The notes under the pieces were generated by a model. It ran no database searches. It saw only the letters and a list, made by a program, of their open reading frames with translations, and had not been told where the DNA came from. 64,000 nt of DNA from Bacteroidota bacterium (lineage in GTDB: Bacteria; Bacteroidota; Bacteroidia; 2-12-FULL-35-15): positions 60,697 through 124,696 of the forward strand of contig CANJYB010000011.1 in assembly GCA_947479085.1 (NCBI GenBank), read 5' to 3'. The number at the start of each line of letters is the position of its first letter. Position 1 is the stretch's first letter. The position numbers and the translations under genes were made by a program. This document shows, one piece after another, positions 16,464-25,759 of this stretch.

Positions 16464-19091
16464 TTATAACTCTCCAATTGATGCACCAATTGTAAAATGG
16501 AATTGTCCTTTTTGCATTCCTAAATTGGTTGGCACATTATCCAATCTCCATCCGTAATCAAATCCTAATAATCCAAACATGGGCAAAAACACGCGGATTC
16601 CAACTCCTGCAGAACGATAAACCTGAAAAGGATTAAACTCTTTTCTGCTGGCCCACGAATTCCCTGCTTCTGCAAAACCAAGCATATAAATAGTTGCCTG
16701 TGGATTCAGTGTTATCGGGAAACGTAATTCAGCCGAATATTTAGTAATAAACGATGCACCGGTTTGTGGAGATAGTGATTGGTCATCATAACCTCTTAAT
16801 GCAATAATCTCTCTTCCGTCCAAAGCATATCCTGTTAATCCACTTCCTCCTAAATAAAACCTTTCAAATGGCGATTGTCCTACTTTACTATTGTAAGAAG
16901 TTAAGAAACCAAAGCCAAGAGATGTGCGTAATATCAAATTGCGTGCCTCTTTGCCATCAGGTCCGCGCTTATTGGTAATTGGGGTGAAAAAGTGAGCTGT
17001 GAATTTATATTTCTGGTATTCAACAAATTTAAATCTGTCTTGTTCTGTTAAAGTCGGACTTGAATAATCTACATTATTAAATAAAGAATACGGAGGAGTC
17101 CATTGCCCTGTTAAAGCAAGTTGTGATCCTCTTGTTTCAAAAATTGGTTTATCTACTGAATTTCTTTGTATCGCAGCTTTATAATAAATATTATTAGCAT
17201 ACCCGTTACTAAAAGAAAAGATGGAGCTAAAGTTTTTTAGTGTATAATATTGGTAATCCACTTCCTGATATAAAGTGAAATAATCATCAGGCCATTTTAA
17301 ACGTTTACCCAAACCAACAGAAACTCCAAAAATATTAAGTGCGGCTCTTAAAGGATTGTCAACCTTTTCACCAAAATCGTTTGTTACTTTTTTTGTTTGT
17401 CCGTTTGTTTGAACAGAATAGTAAGCTGTTACACTTAAGGAGTTTGGTTTCTTTCCACCTAACCAAGGCTCTGTAAATGAAATATTATAGGATTGGAAAT
17501 ATAAACCATTGGATTGTGCACGAACACTTAATTTTTGCCCATCTCCAGATGGCAAAGGTCTCCAAGAATCTTTTTTGAAAAAGTTTCTTCCTGAGAAATT
17601 ATTAAATGTAACACCAAGAGTTCCAACAATTCGTCCTGCACCATAACCACCTGACAATTCAATCTGGTCGGAGGGTTTTTCTTCCACGGAATATTCAATA
17701 TCAACTGTTCCGTTAGCCTGATTAGGTATTGGAGTTGGTATTATTTTTTCAGGGTCAAAATATCCTAACTGTGCCAACTCACGTTGTGTACGAATAATAT
17801 CAGACCTGCGGAACAACTGCCCCGGCTTAGTTCTTATCTCACGTAATATAACATGATCGTTGGTTTTTGTATTCCCGATTACGGTTACTTTGTTAATTGT
17901 GGCCTGCTTACCTTCATAAATCCTCATTTCAAGGTCAATCGAATCTCCGGAAACCATAGTTTCTACCGGAGTAACATTGAAAAACAAATATCCTTCGTCC
18001 ATGTATAATGAACTGATATCATTTCCGTTTGGATTACTGAAGAGTTTTGCTTCTAGGTTTGCCTGGTCATAAACATCCCCCTTTTTTATTCCAAATACAT
18101 TTACCAAATCCTTGGTAGAATACTTACTGTTTCCTATCCAGGTAACATTTCTGAAATAGTATTTATGTCCTTCTTCTATTGCGATATCAATACTTATTCG
18201 TTTAGTTGCGTCAATGGTATCATACACCATCCTGAATTCGTTAAAACTCTTTTTCAACCTGAACTTGTATTTTGTTTTTTTGATCTGGTAAACAGAATCA
18301 TGAACAATTTTTGCATCACGATACCCCTTTTCATTGTATTTGGCAATTACCGCTTTTTTGTCTTTCTCATAATTATCATCATCCAGTTTGCCTGAATTGA
18401 AAGGGTTCCACCAACGTCTGCGTTTTGTTTCCTTAAACTTTCTGCGGATTTTCCAAAGTTTAATATTTTCATTTCCTGAAATGTTAATATCCTTAATTCT
18501 TATTTTATTTCCTTTTGTAACATTAATAAGGAGGACCACACTATTTTCTAACTTTTCATCTTTCTCCTTTTTAATTTCCACTTTTGTATTCATATACCCT
18601 TTGTTTACAAAAAAGGTTTTTACCGTGGAGGAAGTAGAGGCAATCAACCCGTCTGTTACAACTTTTCCTTTAATAAGTTTAATTTTTTCTCGCACATCAT
18701 CTGCTTCACTTTTAGTCATACCCTTTAAAGCAAATTTTGCCAATCGCGGACGTTCGAGTACATCAATGTTTATGAAAATGTTTTTTCCCTGAATTTTTTT
18801 AGCAGTAATTTTTATGTCTTCAAAAAGCCCTTGCTTCCAAAGGTTTTCAATGGCAGAAGAAAATTTATCTCCGGGCACCTGCACTTTATCACCTACTGAT
18901 AATCCTGACAAAAGGATTAATACATTTTGATCCATGTGACCGGCACCTGAAATGGTAATACCTCCTATCTCGTATTCTTTTGGGGAGGAAAGGTCTATTG
19001 AAGTAGTATCAGGCCCTCCAAGATTTAATTGCGCTTTTAACGAAAACGCAAGTATTGAAAAACAAATAAGGGCTGCTATTTTTTTGTACAT
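16464..19091 (-). CDS. bamA: Outer membrane protein assembly factor BamA
   Basis: BamA is the essential Omp85 insertase that folds beta-barrel proteins into the outer membrane. The 875-residue protein begins with a signal peptide (MYKKIAALICFSILAFSLKA), then several POTRA domains (about residues 38-480; the segments EIGGITISGAGHMDQNV, GNKIRIKDINISGNENIKL and KATINKVTVIGNTKTNDHV-type strands are recognisable), then a 16-strand barrel region. The loop-6 motif appears as IIALRGYDDQSLSP (the family motif is VRGF/Y). The C-terminus FHFTIGASIGEL carries no terminal aromatic residue. It sits between uppS and two skp genes, the conserved Bacteroidota order. Confidence 0.95.
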   Translation of the reverse strand: MYKKIAALICFSILAFSLKAQLNLGGPDTTSIDLSSPKEYEIGGITISGAGHMDQNVLILLSGLSVGDKVQVPGDKFSSAIENLWKQGLFEDIKITAKKIQGKNIFINIDVLERPRLAKFALKGMTKSEADDVREKIKLIKGKVVTDGLIASTSSTVKTFFVNKGYMNTKVEIKKEKDEKLENSVVLLINVTKGNKIRIKDINISGNENIKLWKIRRKFKETKRRRWWNPFNSGKLDDDNYEKDKKAVIAKYNEKGYRDAKIVHDSVYQIKKTKYKFRLKKSFNEFRMVYDTIDATKRISIDIAIEEGHKYYFRNVTWIGNSKYSTKDLVNVFGIKKGDVYDQANLEAKLFSNPNGNDISSLYMDEGYLFFNVTPVETMVSGDSIDLEMRIYEGKQATINKVTVIGNTKTNDHVILREIRTKPGQLFRRSDIIRTQRELAQLGYFDPEKIIPTPIPNQANGTVDIEYSVEEKPSDQIELSGGYGAGRIVGTLGVTFNNFSGRNFFKKDSWRPLPSGDGQKLSVRAQSNGLYFQSYNISFTEPWLGGKKPNSLSVTAYYSVQTNGQTKKVTNDFGEKVDNPLRAALNIFGVSVGLGKRLKWPDDYFTLYQEVDYQYYTLKNFSSIFSFSNGYANNIYYKAAIQRNSVDKPIFETRGSQLALTGQWTPPYSLFNNVDYSSPTLTEQDRFKFVEYQKYKFTAHFFTPITNKRGPDGKEARNLILRTSLGFGFLTSYNSKVGQSPFERFYLGGSGLTGYALDGREIIALRGYDDQSLSPQTGASFITKYSAELRFPITLNPQATIYMLGFAEAGNSWASRKEFNPFQVYRSAGVGIRVFLPMFGLLGFDYGWRLDNVPTNLGMQKGQFHFTIGASIGEL

Positions 19092-19097
19092 CTTAAG

Positions 19098-19841
19098 TTA
19101 TGAAATTAATTGCTCGCTGGTTTTTCCAAATCTGCGTTCACGGTTTTGATAATCAACTATTGCCTGGTATAGATTTTCCTTCCTGAAATCGGGCCATAGG
19201 GTTTCTGTAAAATAAAGTTCTGCATAGGCAAGTTGCCATAATAAAAAATTACTGATTCGATGTTCACCACTGGTTCTAATCATTAATTCCGGCTCAGGAA
19301 TATCAGCAGTGCAAAGATGAGATGTTATCGTGTTTTCATTTATTTCAGCTGCTGATAAGGTTTTGTTTTCAACCTGTTCTGCAATCTGTTTTATTGCGTT
19401 GGTAATTTCCCAACGGGAACTATAACTCAATGCCAGAACCAATGTAGTTCGCGAATTATTTTTTGTTTTTTCTATTGCTTCCTGCAATTCAGCATAACAA
19501 TCACCAGGCAAACTTTTAAGGTTTCCAATTGCCATAAGTCGGATATTGTTCTTGTTAAGTGTAGGCGTTTCGGCATTTATGGTATGAACAAGCAATTGCA
19601 TTAAGGCCATCACTTCTTCCTGAGGACGGTTCCAGTTTTCTGTAGAAAATGCGTAGAGAGTAAGGTATTTAATTCCAATTTCAGCAGCAGCTTCCACAGT
19701 TTCACGAACAGAGATTACCCCGTTTTCGTGTCCGTAAATACGTTCTGCTCCCTTCTGCTTAGCCCATCTGCCATTGCCATCCATTATGATTGCAATGTGT
19801 TGTGGTAACTTAGATGGATTAATTTTTTCTTTTAAACTCAT
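19098..19841 (-). CDS. uppS: Undecaprenyl diphosphate synthase
   Basis: UppS condenses eight isopentenyl units onto farnesyl diphosphate to give the C55 carrier lipid for peptidoglycan and O-antigen. The 247-residue protein has the cis-prenyltransferase motifs [16 protein letters not shown] (catalytic Asp), [15 protein letters not shown] and [18 protein letters not shown], with the expected C-terminal YQNRERRFG segment. It is six bases upstream of bamA and surely co-transcribed with it. A terminator-like hairpin separates it from porG. Confidence 0.96.
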   Translation of the reverse strand: MSLKEKINPSKLPQHIAIIMDGNGRWAKQKGAERIYGHENGVISVRETVEAAAEIGIKYLTLYAFSTENWNRPQEEVMALMQLLVHTINAETPTLNKNNIRLMAIGNLKSLPGDCYAELQEAIEKTKNNSRTTLVLALSYSSRWEITNAIKQIAEQVENKTLSAAEINENTITSHLCTADIPEPELMIRTSGEHRISNFLLWQLAYAELYFTETLWPDFRKENLYQAIVDYQNRERRFGKTSEQLIS

Positions 19842-19850
19842 TATATAATA

Positions 19851-19877
19851 AAATCGTCTTTCTTTGAAAGACGATTT
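19851..19877 (-). terminator. Terminator of the PorG-like gene
   Basis: A perfect 11-bp stem (19851-19861 with 19867-19877) has a 5-base loop and an A/T-rich tail toward uppS. It lies downstream of the gene ending at 19899. Confidence 0.7.
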
Positions 19878-19898
19878 ACCCGATCAAATTGTTACAAT

Positions 19899-20741
19899 TT
19901 ATTCTACTGTTGGACACTTCTCTTTTATGGAGGTTAATTTAAAGGACAAAACAATCCCAATAAATGAATACCAATCCTTGTTTGTTTTATTTCCACGTTG
20001 TTTGCCTACATTAGTAAAATTGGGATCCGTGCCTTTGCTCGGGTCCGATAAATAAGCGGTATGTTCACCGGACAGGAGGTTTGGGTTATAATATTTTCCA
20101 CTTACATCATCCAGGTAATCGGTAAACGTTTTCCGCATTCCCCATTCCACACCTAAGCCCATTTTACGTGCTATATTTGTTTTGAAACCAACTCCAAAAG
20201 GAACACATACCTGTATTAGTTTGTAGGGTTTGTTTTTAGATCCGCCTTCGAACCCTTCGCCCTCAGTGCGCAGAGGCTGAAGGGATACCCAATCTCCATT
20301 GGGCAACTGTCCCTTGGGATTAAACGCAAAAACTCCCAGGCCAAGGAAAATATACGGAGAGAATTTTTCTTTTTCAATACCAATCCTGTAATTATTAAAA
20401 TTGAATTCAACCTGTGCTGAAAATTCACTTATTTGTGATTTAAAACTCAGATTTCTTTGTTTCTGAGCAGCATCACTTGAATAAGAATCATGACCTTCAA
20501 TACTTCCAATCATTACGGATACGCGATAGGCAATACGTGGACCATGATTATAACGAAACATAACGGCACCGGCTGGTTTTGTGAATAAAAACTGCTGAGT
20601 TTGATTTAAGTCCCCGATGTAATAAGAGCCCCCCAAAAAAACGCATAAGTCTGTACTCTTCTTGTTTTTGGCATGCAACTGAGCAAAGCCCCCTAATGCA
20701 GAGAAAAGAATAGAAATCAGGATAAAAAAATGTTTTTTCAT
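19899..20741 (-). CDS. DUF6089/PorG-like outer membrane beta-barrel protein
   Basis: A 280-residue outer-membrane barrel protein. The signal peptide MKKHFFILISILFSALGGFA fixes the start at ATG 20741, since the open frame further upstream has no coding character. It follows the DUF6089 pattern: an opening strand CVFLGGSYYIGDLN, alternating strands with Arg/Tyr-rich turns, and IGIVLSFKL close to the end. In Porphyromonas, PorG of this family is an outer-membrane part of the T9SS core that binds the PorK/PorN ring. The linkage to uppS-bamA is common in Bacteroidota. The T9SS role here is inferred from family and context, and fits the T9SS substrates in this window. Confidence 0.75.
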   Translation of the reverse strand: MKKHFFILISILFSALGGFAQLHAKNKKSTDLCVFLGGSYYIGDLNQTQQFLFTKPAGAVMFRYNHGPRIAYRVSVMIGSIEGHDSYSSDAAQKQRNLSFKSQISEFSAQVEFNFNNYRIGIEKEKFSPYIFLGLGVFAFNPKGQLPNGDWVSLQPLRTEGEGFEGGSKNKPYKLIQVCVPFGVGFKTNIARKMGLGVEWGMRKTFTDYLDDVSGKYYNPNLLSGEHTAYLSDPSKGTDPNFTNVGKQRGNKTNKDWYSFIGIVLSFKLTSIKEKCPTVE

Positions 20742-20796
20742 TTTATTATAACGCAAATAGTTGATTTTTATTGTGTTTTTGCCAATAAAAAAGAAA

Positions 20797-20804
20797 CAAA
20801 TATA
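20797..20804 (-). promoter_or_regulatory. Putative -7 box of the PorG-like gene
   Basis: The minus strand reads TATATTTG, an exact TAnnTTTG match 55 bases upstream of the start at 20741. No -33 TTG was found. Confidence 0.35.
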
Positions 20805-20958
20805 ATAGAATTTTAGGTATGGGCAGGTGTTAAAGTTAGTTAATAGGTGTTTCTTAAAGCTAAAATAAAGATACAAAATGGTGCTGTTTTTACTATTGCA
20901 CATTTGTTTTCAATGCAAAAGTAAATTATATTTATTAAAAACACAAGAAAGGAACCTA

Positions 20959-22020
20959 TTAAGTTTCCATTTCTAAATTCCTTTTTGCAAGCACTTCCCT
21001 AAGATTCGGGCGTAACCGGCTTTTGTAAACGGATAGACAATCTTCCTTTTTTCTGCCCTTTCTTAAAGCTCTTTGTTCTTCCACAGGCAAAGATGCAATG
21101 TGCATACATTCCGGTGTACAGCAACCTTCCATTTCTTTCGCACATTTTTCGCATTGAATAAACAATAAATGGCAATCGTCATTGGCACAATTTACATGTG
21201 TATCGCATTTGGCTCCGCACTGGTGGCATTCTGAAATAATATCATCCGTAATTCGCTCACCAACACGTTCATCAAACACAAAGTTTTTACCAATGAATTT
21301 GGTTGGCAAGCCTTCTGCTTTTATTTGTCTTACGTAATCAATAATCCCTCCATGCAACTGGTTTACATCCTTAAACCCATGGTGTTTCAGGTAGGCACTT
21401 GCTTTTTCGCAACGTACACCACCTGTGCAATACATCAGTATTTTTTTATCTTTCTTGTCTTTTAGTTCATCAATCACTATTGGCAATTCTTCCCTGAATG
21501 TATCGGCATCAGGAGTAATGGCCCCTAAAAATTTCCCTACCTCACTTTCATAATGATTCCGCATGTCCACAATAATGGAGTCGGGATTTTCCATAGCCAG
21601 GTTAAATTCCTTTGCGGTTAAGTGATTCCCAACATTGGTAACATCAAAAGCATTGTCGTCCAGTCCGTCAGCTACTATTTTAGGACGAACTTTTATGGTC
21701 AGTTTGTAAAATGATTTGCCGTTATCTTCCACCGCTATTTTAAGGGGAACATCTTTAAACCGGACATCGCTGTATAGCTGTTCAATAAAGAGGTCCCAGT
21801 TTTCTTCCGGGACGCACATTTGCGCATTTATCCCTTCGCGGGCTACATAAATACGACCAAGAATGTTTAAGGATTGCCATTGTGCAAACAACTGGTCTCT
21901 TAGTTCGTTTGCATTTTCAATAATGACGTAGCGGTAAAACGAAACGGTTATACGTTTTAGGTTTTCTTCCTGAATTCGTTTTTTAAGCTCCTTTTTGTTA
22001 ACTCTGTTTTGCAGTAACAT
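20959..22020 (-). CDS. trhO: tRNA uridine(34) hydroxylase TrhO (rhodanese-related)
   Basis: TrhO (formerly YceA) hydroxylates U34 of certain tRNAs with O2 during modification of the wobble base. The 353-residue protein has the N-terminal UPF0176 alpha-beta domain ([19 protein letters not shown]), a rhodanese domain (about residues 145-250) with the active-site loop [15 protein letters not shown] (Cys in CTGGVRC), and a Cys/His-rich C-terminal region ([19 protein letters not shown] and [16 protein letters not shown]) that probably binds metal. Length and motifs are as expected. It appears to be transcribed alone. Confidence 0.92.
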   Translation of the reverse strand: MLLQNRVNKKELKKRIQEENLKRITVSFYRYVIIENANELRDQLFAQWQSLNILGRIYVAREGINAQMCVPEENWDLFIEQLYSDVRFKDVPLKIAVEDNGKSFYKLTIKVRPKIVADGLDDNAFDVTNVGNHLTAKEFNLAMENPDSIIVDMRNHYESEVGKFLGAITPDADTFREELPIVIDELKDKKDKKILMYCTGGVRCEKASAYLKHHGFKDVNQLHGGIIDYVRQIKAEGLPTKFIGKNFVFDERVGERITDDIISECHQCGAKCDTHVNCANDDCHLLFIQCEKCAKEMEGCCTPECMHIASLPVEEQRALRKGRKKEDCLSVYKSRLRPNLREVLAKRNLEMET

Positions 22021-22046
22021 AGTTTCAGGGATTTAAAATTAGACCA

Positions 22047-22054
22047 CAAAGATA
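22047..22054 (-). promoter_or_regulatory. Putative -7 box of trhO
   Basis: The minus strand reads TATCTTTG, an exact TAnnTTTG match 26 bases upstream of the trhO ATG. A TTG lies 25 bases further upstream, slightly beyond the usual spacing. Confidence 0.45.
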
Positions 22055-22085
22055 AGAAATTAGTGTGAAATTGTGGAAACAAAAA

Positions 22086-22111
22086 ATGCCCACCTGTTTA
22101 TAGGTGGGCAT
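22086..22111 (-). terminator. Rho-independent terminator
   Basis: A perfect 10-bp GC-rich stem (22086-22095 with 22102-22111) is followed on the minus strand by a T run. It lies just downstream of the T9SS gene remnant, so the original terminator of that gene is kept. Confidence 0.75.
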
Positions 22112-22133
22112 CATTTAAGTATAAAAAGTAGTT

Positions 22134-22934
22134 CTATTGAATCACCAGTTTCTGAACATTGATATCTGTTCCATTAGTTAGTTTAAGATAATAAACACCT
22201 TTTGCTAATCCTTCCAGATTGATTTGTTTATGGTAATCACTGCTTATGTTCTTTTCTTCAAAATTATAAACCACTCTTCCCTGAATATCAATTATTGAAA
22301 TAGTAAGTTGTTTAAAGGAAGCATTGCTGATAGTAATATTCACTATTTCATTTGCAGGATTTGCGTAGATAGTGGTATTGTTTTCAAAACCATATTCATC
22401 TATTCCCGCACAACTATTAACAATGACACTTTGAGTGGACGAAGCAGCACAGGTGGTAAGTGAATCAGTATAAGTGTAGGTAATTATATGCGTACCTGTA
22501 CTTGCAGTAACCGGAGTAAACATATTGCCAGACACTCCCGAACCACTATATAATCCACCCAAAGGAGAGCCGGGTGGCAATGTAAATGCGGCCCAATTGA
22601 TACAAACCGTGCCGGGATTAAATGCTGATAATGTTACAACCGGTAAAGGGTTTACAATAACGGTAGATATTGCAGTGACTGAGCAACCTCCGGTGGTACC
22701 GTTAACAGTATAGGTGGCGGTTGTTAAAGGATTGGCAGTGGCCGTATTCGCTCCTGTAACTGTTGCTCCAGCGCTCCAGGTATATGAAGCAGCACCGGTA
22801 GCGGAAAGAGTAGCAGTTGCCCCGGCACAAATGCTAAGAAACTGGCTGTAAGTAGAAACTGGAAGAACAGTAACGGTAACTAGATCCGTTCCGGTACATC
22901 CGTTTGCATCGGTACCTGTTACCTGATAGGTAGT
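22134..22934 (-). pseudogene. 5'-truncated T9SS secreted repeat protein
   Basis: The minus-strand frame is open from the stop at 22947-22949 down to the TAA at 22134, but has no usable ATG start and no signal peptide. It encodes the end of a surface adhesin-like protein: Ig/PKD-like modules (VTGTDANGCTGTD, TATYTVNGTTGGCSVTA, then VVTLSAFNPGTVC), then a type A T9SS sorting domain (YANPANEIVNITI, ending NVQKLVIQ). The repeat coding breaks off abruptly near 22931-22937, exactly where HEPN-like coding in another frame begins. I infer that a deletion or recombination removed the N-terminal part. The module style resembles that of the giant protein at 34930, a possible source family. Confidence 0.75.
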
Positions 22935-23047
22935 AAGGTGTTTGATTTAAAATTGTCGAATAGCTTACCATCCGGTTCAAAAAACAATTCGATTTCATCA
23001 ATACAAATCATTATATCTTCTAATGATTTTATAACTCTGCTTTTCAA
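22935..23047 (-). pseudogene. HEPN (HepT-like) domain remnant, 3' truncated
   Basis: Directly behind the nucleotidyltransferase gene, with TTG 23047 overlapping its TGA stop, a minus-strand frame reads RVIKSLEDIMICIDEIELFF and GKLFDNFKSNTLL. This looks like the first ~40 residues of a DUF86/HEPN protein, the usual partner of MntA-type nucleotidyltransferases in HEPN-MNT toxin-antitoxin pairs. It then runs into the T9SS repeat coding at about 22931 and loses the catalytic R-x4-H part. The family call rests on position and the FDNFKSNTLL segment, and is inference. The overlap of start and stop is typical for such pairs. Confidence 0.5.
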
Positions 23048-23346
23048 ATTAATTTTACTTTAGTTTGTTTTAACTCCTCAATAAAATATTTATTTTGCAA
23101 ATATTTTTCTGTTACAAAATCTACCTTTCTTTTTAATAAAAGTTCTGATTTTTCGGACAATGAGAAATAATTTTCAGCAAAAATATGCGGGTCAACGTTC
23201 TGAAAATCTATTACAAAATCTATATCACTCTTTTCGTTCATTTCATTTTTTGAAGCTGACCCGAATACATACAGTTCCTTTACGTGATGTTCTTCACATA
23301 AAGTTTTTATTTGTTTTAAATGGTTAGTGATAACAGGGGACAACAT
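23044..23346 (-). CDS. MntA-type minimal nucleotidyltransferase (antitoxin-like)
   Basis: A 100-residue protein of the minimal nucleotidyltransferase family. It has the complete signature GSASKNEMNEKSDID (G-S-x10-D-x-D) near residue 28, which binds metal and nucleotide in DNA polymerase beta-like transferases, and a later Asp in KVDFV as the third acidic residue. In HEPN-MNT modules such enzymes adenylylate and so neutralise a HEPN ribonuclease. Here the HEPN partner is broken just downstream, so the antitoxin would be an orphan. The gene itself looks intact. Confidence 0.8.
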   Translation of the reverse strand: MLSPVITNHLKQIKTLCEEHHVKELYVFGSASKNEMNEKSDIDFVIDFQNVDPHIFAENYFSLSEKSELLLKRKVDFVTEKYLQNKYFIEELKQTKVKLI

Positions 23347-23381
23347 TTTTATTTTTTTACAAAGATAACTTTTTTGTTAAT

Positions 23382-23414
23382 AAAGGTTCCACCTTTTTAA
23401 AAGGAGGAACCTTT
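23382..23414. repeat. 33-bp imperfect palindrome
   Basis: The arms 23382-23397 and 23399-23414 are complementary except for one position. It lies 36 bases upstream of the mntA-like start and could act as a terminator or a small REP-type repeat. Confidence 0.5.
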
Positions 23415-23442
23415 CGGACAGGTGATAAAGGGCCAAGGCAAT

Positions 23443-23475
23443 AACCCTTCAAGGTTTTAAAAACCTTGAAGGGTT
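23443..23475 (-). terminator. 33-bp perfect palindrome, probable terminator
   Basis: Two perfect 16-base arms (23443-23458 and 23460-23475, with core CCTTCAAGG / CCTTGAAGG) are separated by one base. It starts two bases after the stop of the minus-strand gene at 23478. The same type of palindrome is a dispersed repeat in many Bacteroidota (from memory), and it can work as a terminator here. Confidence 0.6.
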
Positions 23476-23477
23476 GC

Positions 23478-24833
23478 TTACTGCACCACTATCTTTTTAT
23501 TCACGGTATTGGTTGGTGAGCTTGTCGAACCATCACCCATTACCTGTACAAAATAAATCCCTCTTTCCATATCTCCTTTTTCTATCATACATTCTTTTCC
23601 TGAAAAGTTTATTGTTTTTATTTCTTTGCCAAGGATGTCGGTTATAATTACTGTATGTTTGGTTGCTGAGCTTGTCGAAGCATAGTTAAAGGAGATGGTG
23701 GCGGAAGAGCTGAAGGGGTTGGGGGAAATGAGGCATTCAACTTGATTGTCAATTTCATCAACTGTAGTAATACAGATTGGAGGAGTATCAAATTTTACAA
23801 CCCAATTAACAGTAGTTGGTCCTGAATAAATAAAATCTCCTGTTAAATAAAGTTCATTGTTTAATTCAGTAAAAAAATTGCCATAACCACTGATTCCATT
23901 ACCAACAGGATACCAATTGCTTCCGTCATATCTTGCAATATCAGCAACACTGACTCCATTAATTGTATCAATTCTGCCTGCAGCATAAAGGCAACCATTA
24001 AATTCTTTTAAAGCCAGAACCATTTTCCAAGAAGACGAACTTATATTTTGCTCAACATTTGTCCAATTGTTTCCATCCCATTTTACAATTATTGAAGTAA
24101 GGTTTCCTTGTAAAACTCTTAATCCAACATAAATATTATTATTAAATACTATTGCTGACATAGCCCAATAATTAAATCCATTTCCAACCGCATTCCAGTT
24201 TCCTCCATCCCACATGGCTAAATTATGCACAGGTATACCACCGGCAGTATCTATCTGTGAAAAAACAAATAAACCACCATTAAATACTACCATAACAGGA
24301 GCAGATGCCACCCCTGAAAGTCCACTTCCAAGAGAATCCCAAACCATTCCATCCCAACTTGCTATTTCTTTTGCACTTACACTTCCTGCCTGGATAAAAC
24401 CACCAATAGCAATTAGTTTATTATCATAAACAGTCATCTTTTCCACACCTCCGGTAGCACCACAACAAACTAATACGCCTGTCCCTACTGATTGCCAGGT
24501 GGAACCATTGTATCTGATAATCCTGTTAACAGGGATACCATTAAAATGTTCAAACCATCCTGCGACATATAACTCTCCATTATAAACTTCCATGCATTCA
24601 ATCGCGTAATCAACAGTTATCCCTATATCTATCCAACTTGTGCTATTCCATTTATAAATATGGTAAAAATTTGCCGCATAAATTTCATTGTTATATGTTA
24701 CAGTCCCACCATAAATCCCACTTGCTGCTGGGATTCCTGTTCCAACTGGTAATAAATTCTGACTTTGAAGTTCTGCTATTGCAAAAAGTTGAACAATCAT
24801 AAGAAGCACCAAATATTTTTTCATAATCTTCAT
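23478..24833 (-). CDS. Secreted beta-propeller-like repeat protein with T9SS sorting domain
   Basis: A 451-residue protein starting MKIMKKYLVLLMIVQLFAIA, a signal peptide; ATG 24824 is an equally possible start. From about residue 30 to 365 it carries repeats of ~50 residues of the type IxRYNGSTWQSVGTG, ASWDGMVWDSLGSG, MWDGGNWNAVGNG and RYDGSNWYPVGNG, alternating with NxxLYxxGxF strands, the pattern of a secreted beta-propeller. The end is a type A T9SS domain (CLISPNPFSSSATISF, ending NKKIVVQ). Two stretches of the sorting domain (YASTSSATKHT and GDGSTSSPTNT) are encoded by copies of one GC-richer short repeat, see findings. No catalytic motif is seen. It is likely exported to the cell surface. 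Confidence 0.8.
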   Translation of the reverse strand: MKIMKKYLVLLMIVQLFAIAELQSQNLLPVGTGIPAASGIYGGTVTYNNEIYAANFYHIYKWNSTSWIDIGITVDYAIECMEVYNGELYVAGWFEHFNGIPVNRIIRYNGSTWQSVGTGVLVCCGATGGVEKMTVYDNKLIAIGGFIQAGSVSAKEIASWDGMVWDSLGSGLSGVASAPVMVVFNGGLFVFSQIDTAGGIPVHNLAMWDGGNWNAVGNGFNYWAMSAIVFNNNIYVGLRVLQGNLTSIIVKWDGNNWTNVEQNISSSSWKMVLALKEFNGCLYAAGRIDTINGVSVADIARYDGSNWYPVGNGISGYGNFFTELNNELYLTGDFIYSGPTTVNWVVKFDTPPICITTVDEIDNQVECLISPNPFSSSATISFNYASTSSATKHTVIITDILGKEIKTINFSGKECMIEKGDMERGIYFVQVMGDGSTSSPTNTVNKKIVVQ

Positions 24834-24874
24834 TTTTATTCCCCCGTAAAAGTAATCCAATATTTCTAAAAACA

Positions 24875-24908
24875 AACAATCCCGCCCTTTTTCAAAAGCG
24901 GGATTGTT
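24875..24908 (-). terminator. Rho-independent terminator
   Basis: A perfect 11-bp stem (24875-24885 with 24898-24908) has a 12-base loop and a T run on the minus strand. It lies 20 bases downstream of the gene ending at 24928. Confidence 0.7.
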
Positions 24909-24927
24909 TTCCGAAACCTTTATTTAT

Positions 24928-25593
24928 TTAAATAATCACTACACTAAATACCTCTCCCTCCGGGCCGGCTTCGCCACGGGCGTTTAGATAAAAAGCTTTC
25001 ATCCAGAGTTTTTTACCTACCTGGTCGGAAGTAAAAAATTTCTCAAAAATGGTTTTTGTTTCAGGTAGTTGCATTACATAGCTTGCCGGCCTCGGCTCCG
25101 GGGCATCTGCATCTGTTATTACCATTTTAATTCCTATTTGCGTCACATCTTTTGGCTTGGCCTTTTTTGCAGGCAATTCCGGATTAAATGCAAAAAACTC
25201 TATCATCAACTCTTTTTTGTTTATAAGGCTGATGTTTGGAGAAATGGAAGGAATAGGAATATGCCCTCTTTTTGGTTTTTCTACCGGAATGTCCAGTGCC
25301 AGCCGGTCCGTTCCGTCCAGTGCTATCGAAGGATTCGATTTTATCTGTCCCCTTATTCCTTCTGTAAAAGGAAAACAAATATTATAGGCCCCATTTATAT
25401 TTGAATTGGAGGCAGGCCCATAAGTTATCGGACTGGTGTAGGCTTCGGTTTTTGCCAGGTAATCGGTCCACAGGTCGTTTAACTCGTTTGATTGATCTTC
25501 GCTAACACCAAGCTCTGCGAAATGAGCTGCCACATACGCTGCAAATTCTTTTAAAAAGAAATAATACAGCAACAGTTTTGTTGAATACTTCAT
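24928..25593 (-). CDS. Hypothetical protein, 221 residues
   Basis: I do not recognise the family with certainty. The protein begins MKYSTKLLLYYFFLKEFAAY without a clear signal peptide cleavage site. The first ~50 residues look helical (LNDLWTDYLAKTEAY). The rest is rich in Pro and Lys with a few beta stretches (VTQIGIKMVITD, KLWMKAFYLNARGEAGPEGE). The tail resembles the fibronectin-type framework of proteins said to bind other cells or DNA in Bacteroidota, but no motif supports this. A terminator follows and a 21-bp-period repeat array lies upstream in the 542-base gap, so this is a single-gene unit in accessory DNA. Confidence 0.65.
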   Translation of the reverse strand: MKYSTKLLLYYFFLKEFAAYVAAHFAELGVSEDQSNELNDLWTDYLAKTEAYTSPITYGPASNSNINGAYNICFPFTEGIRGQIKSNPSIALDGTDRLALDIPVEKPKRGHIPIPSISPNISLINKKELMIEFFAFNPELPAKKAKPKDVTQIGIKMVITDADAPEPRPASYVMQLPETKTIFEKFFTSDQVGKKLWMKAFYLNARGEAGPEGEVFSVVII

Positions 25594-25759
25594 TTTTTTT
25601 AAATTTAAAGGTTAATTAATTATTTATTTACACTACCCCGCATGTGCGGGAACTTTCTATTTCTGCTTATTATACTTGTCCACCGGTTGTTTTAAGCCTG
25701 GTAACCGGTTTCTTAAAAGCCTGTTTAATTTCAAATAGTACGTTTTTCCTCCATTTCAG

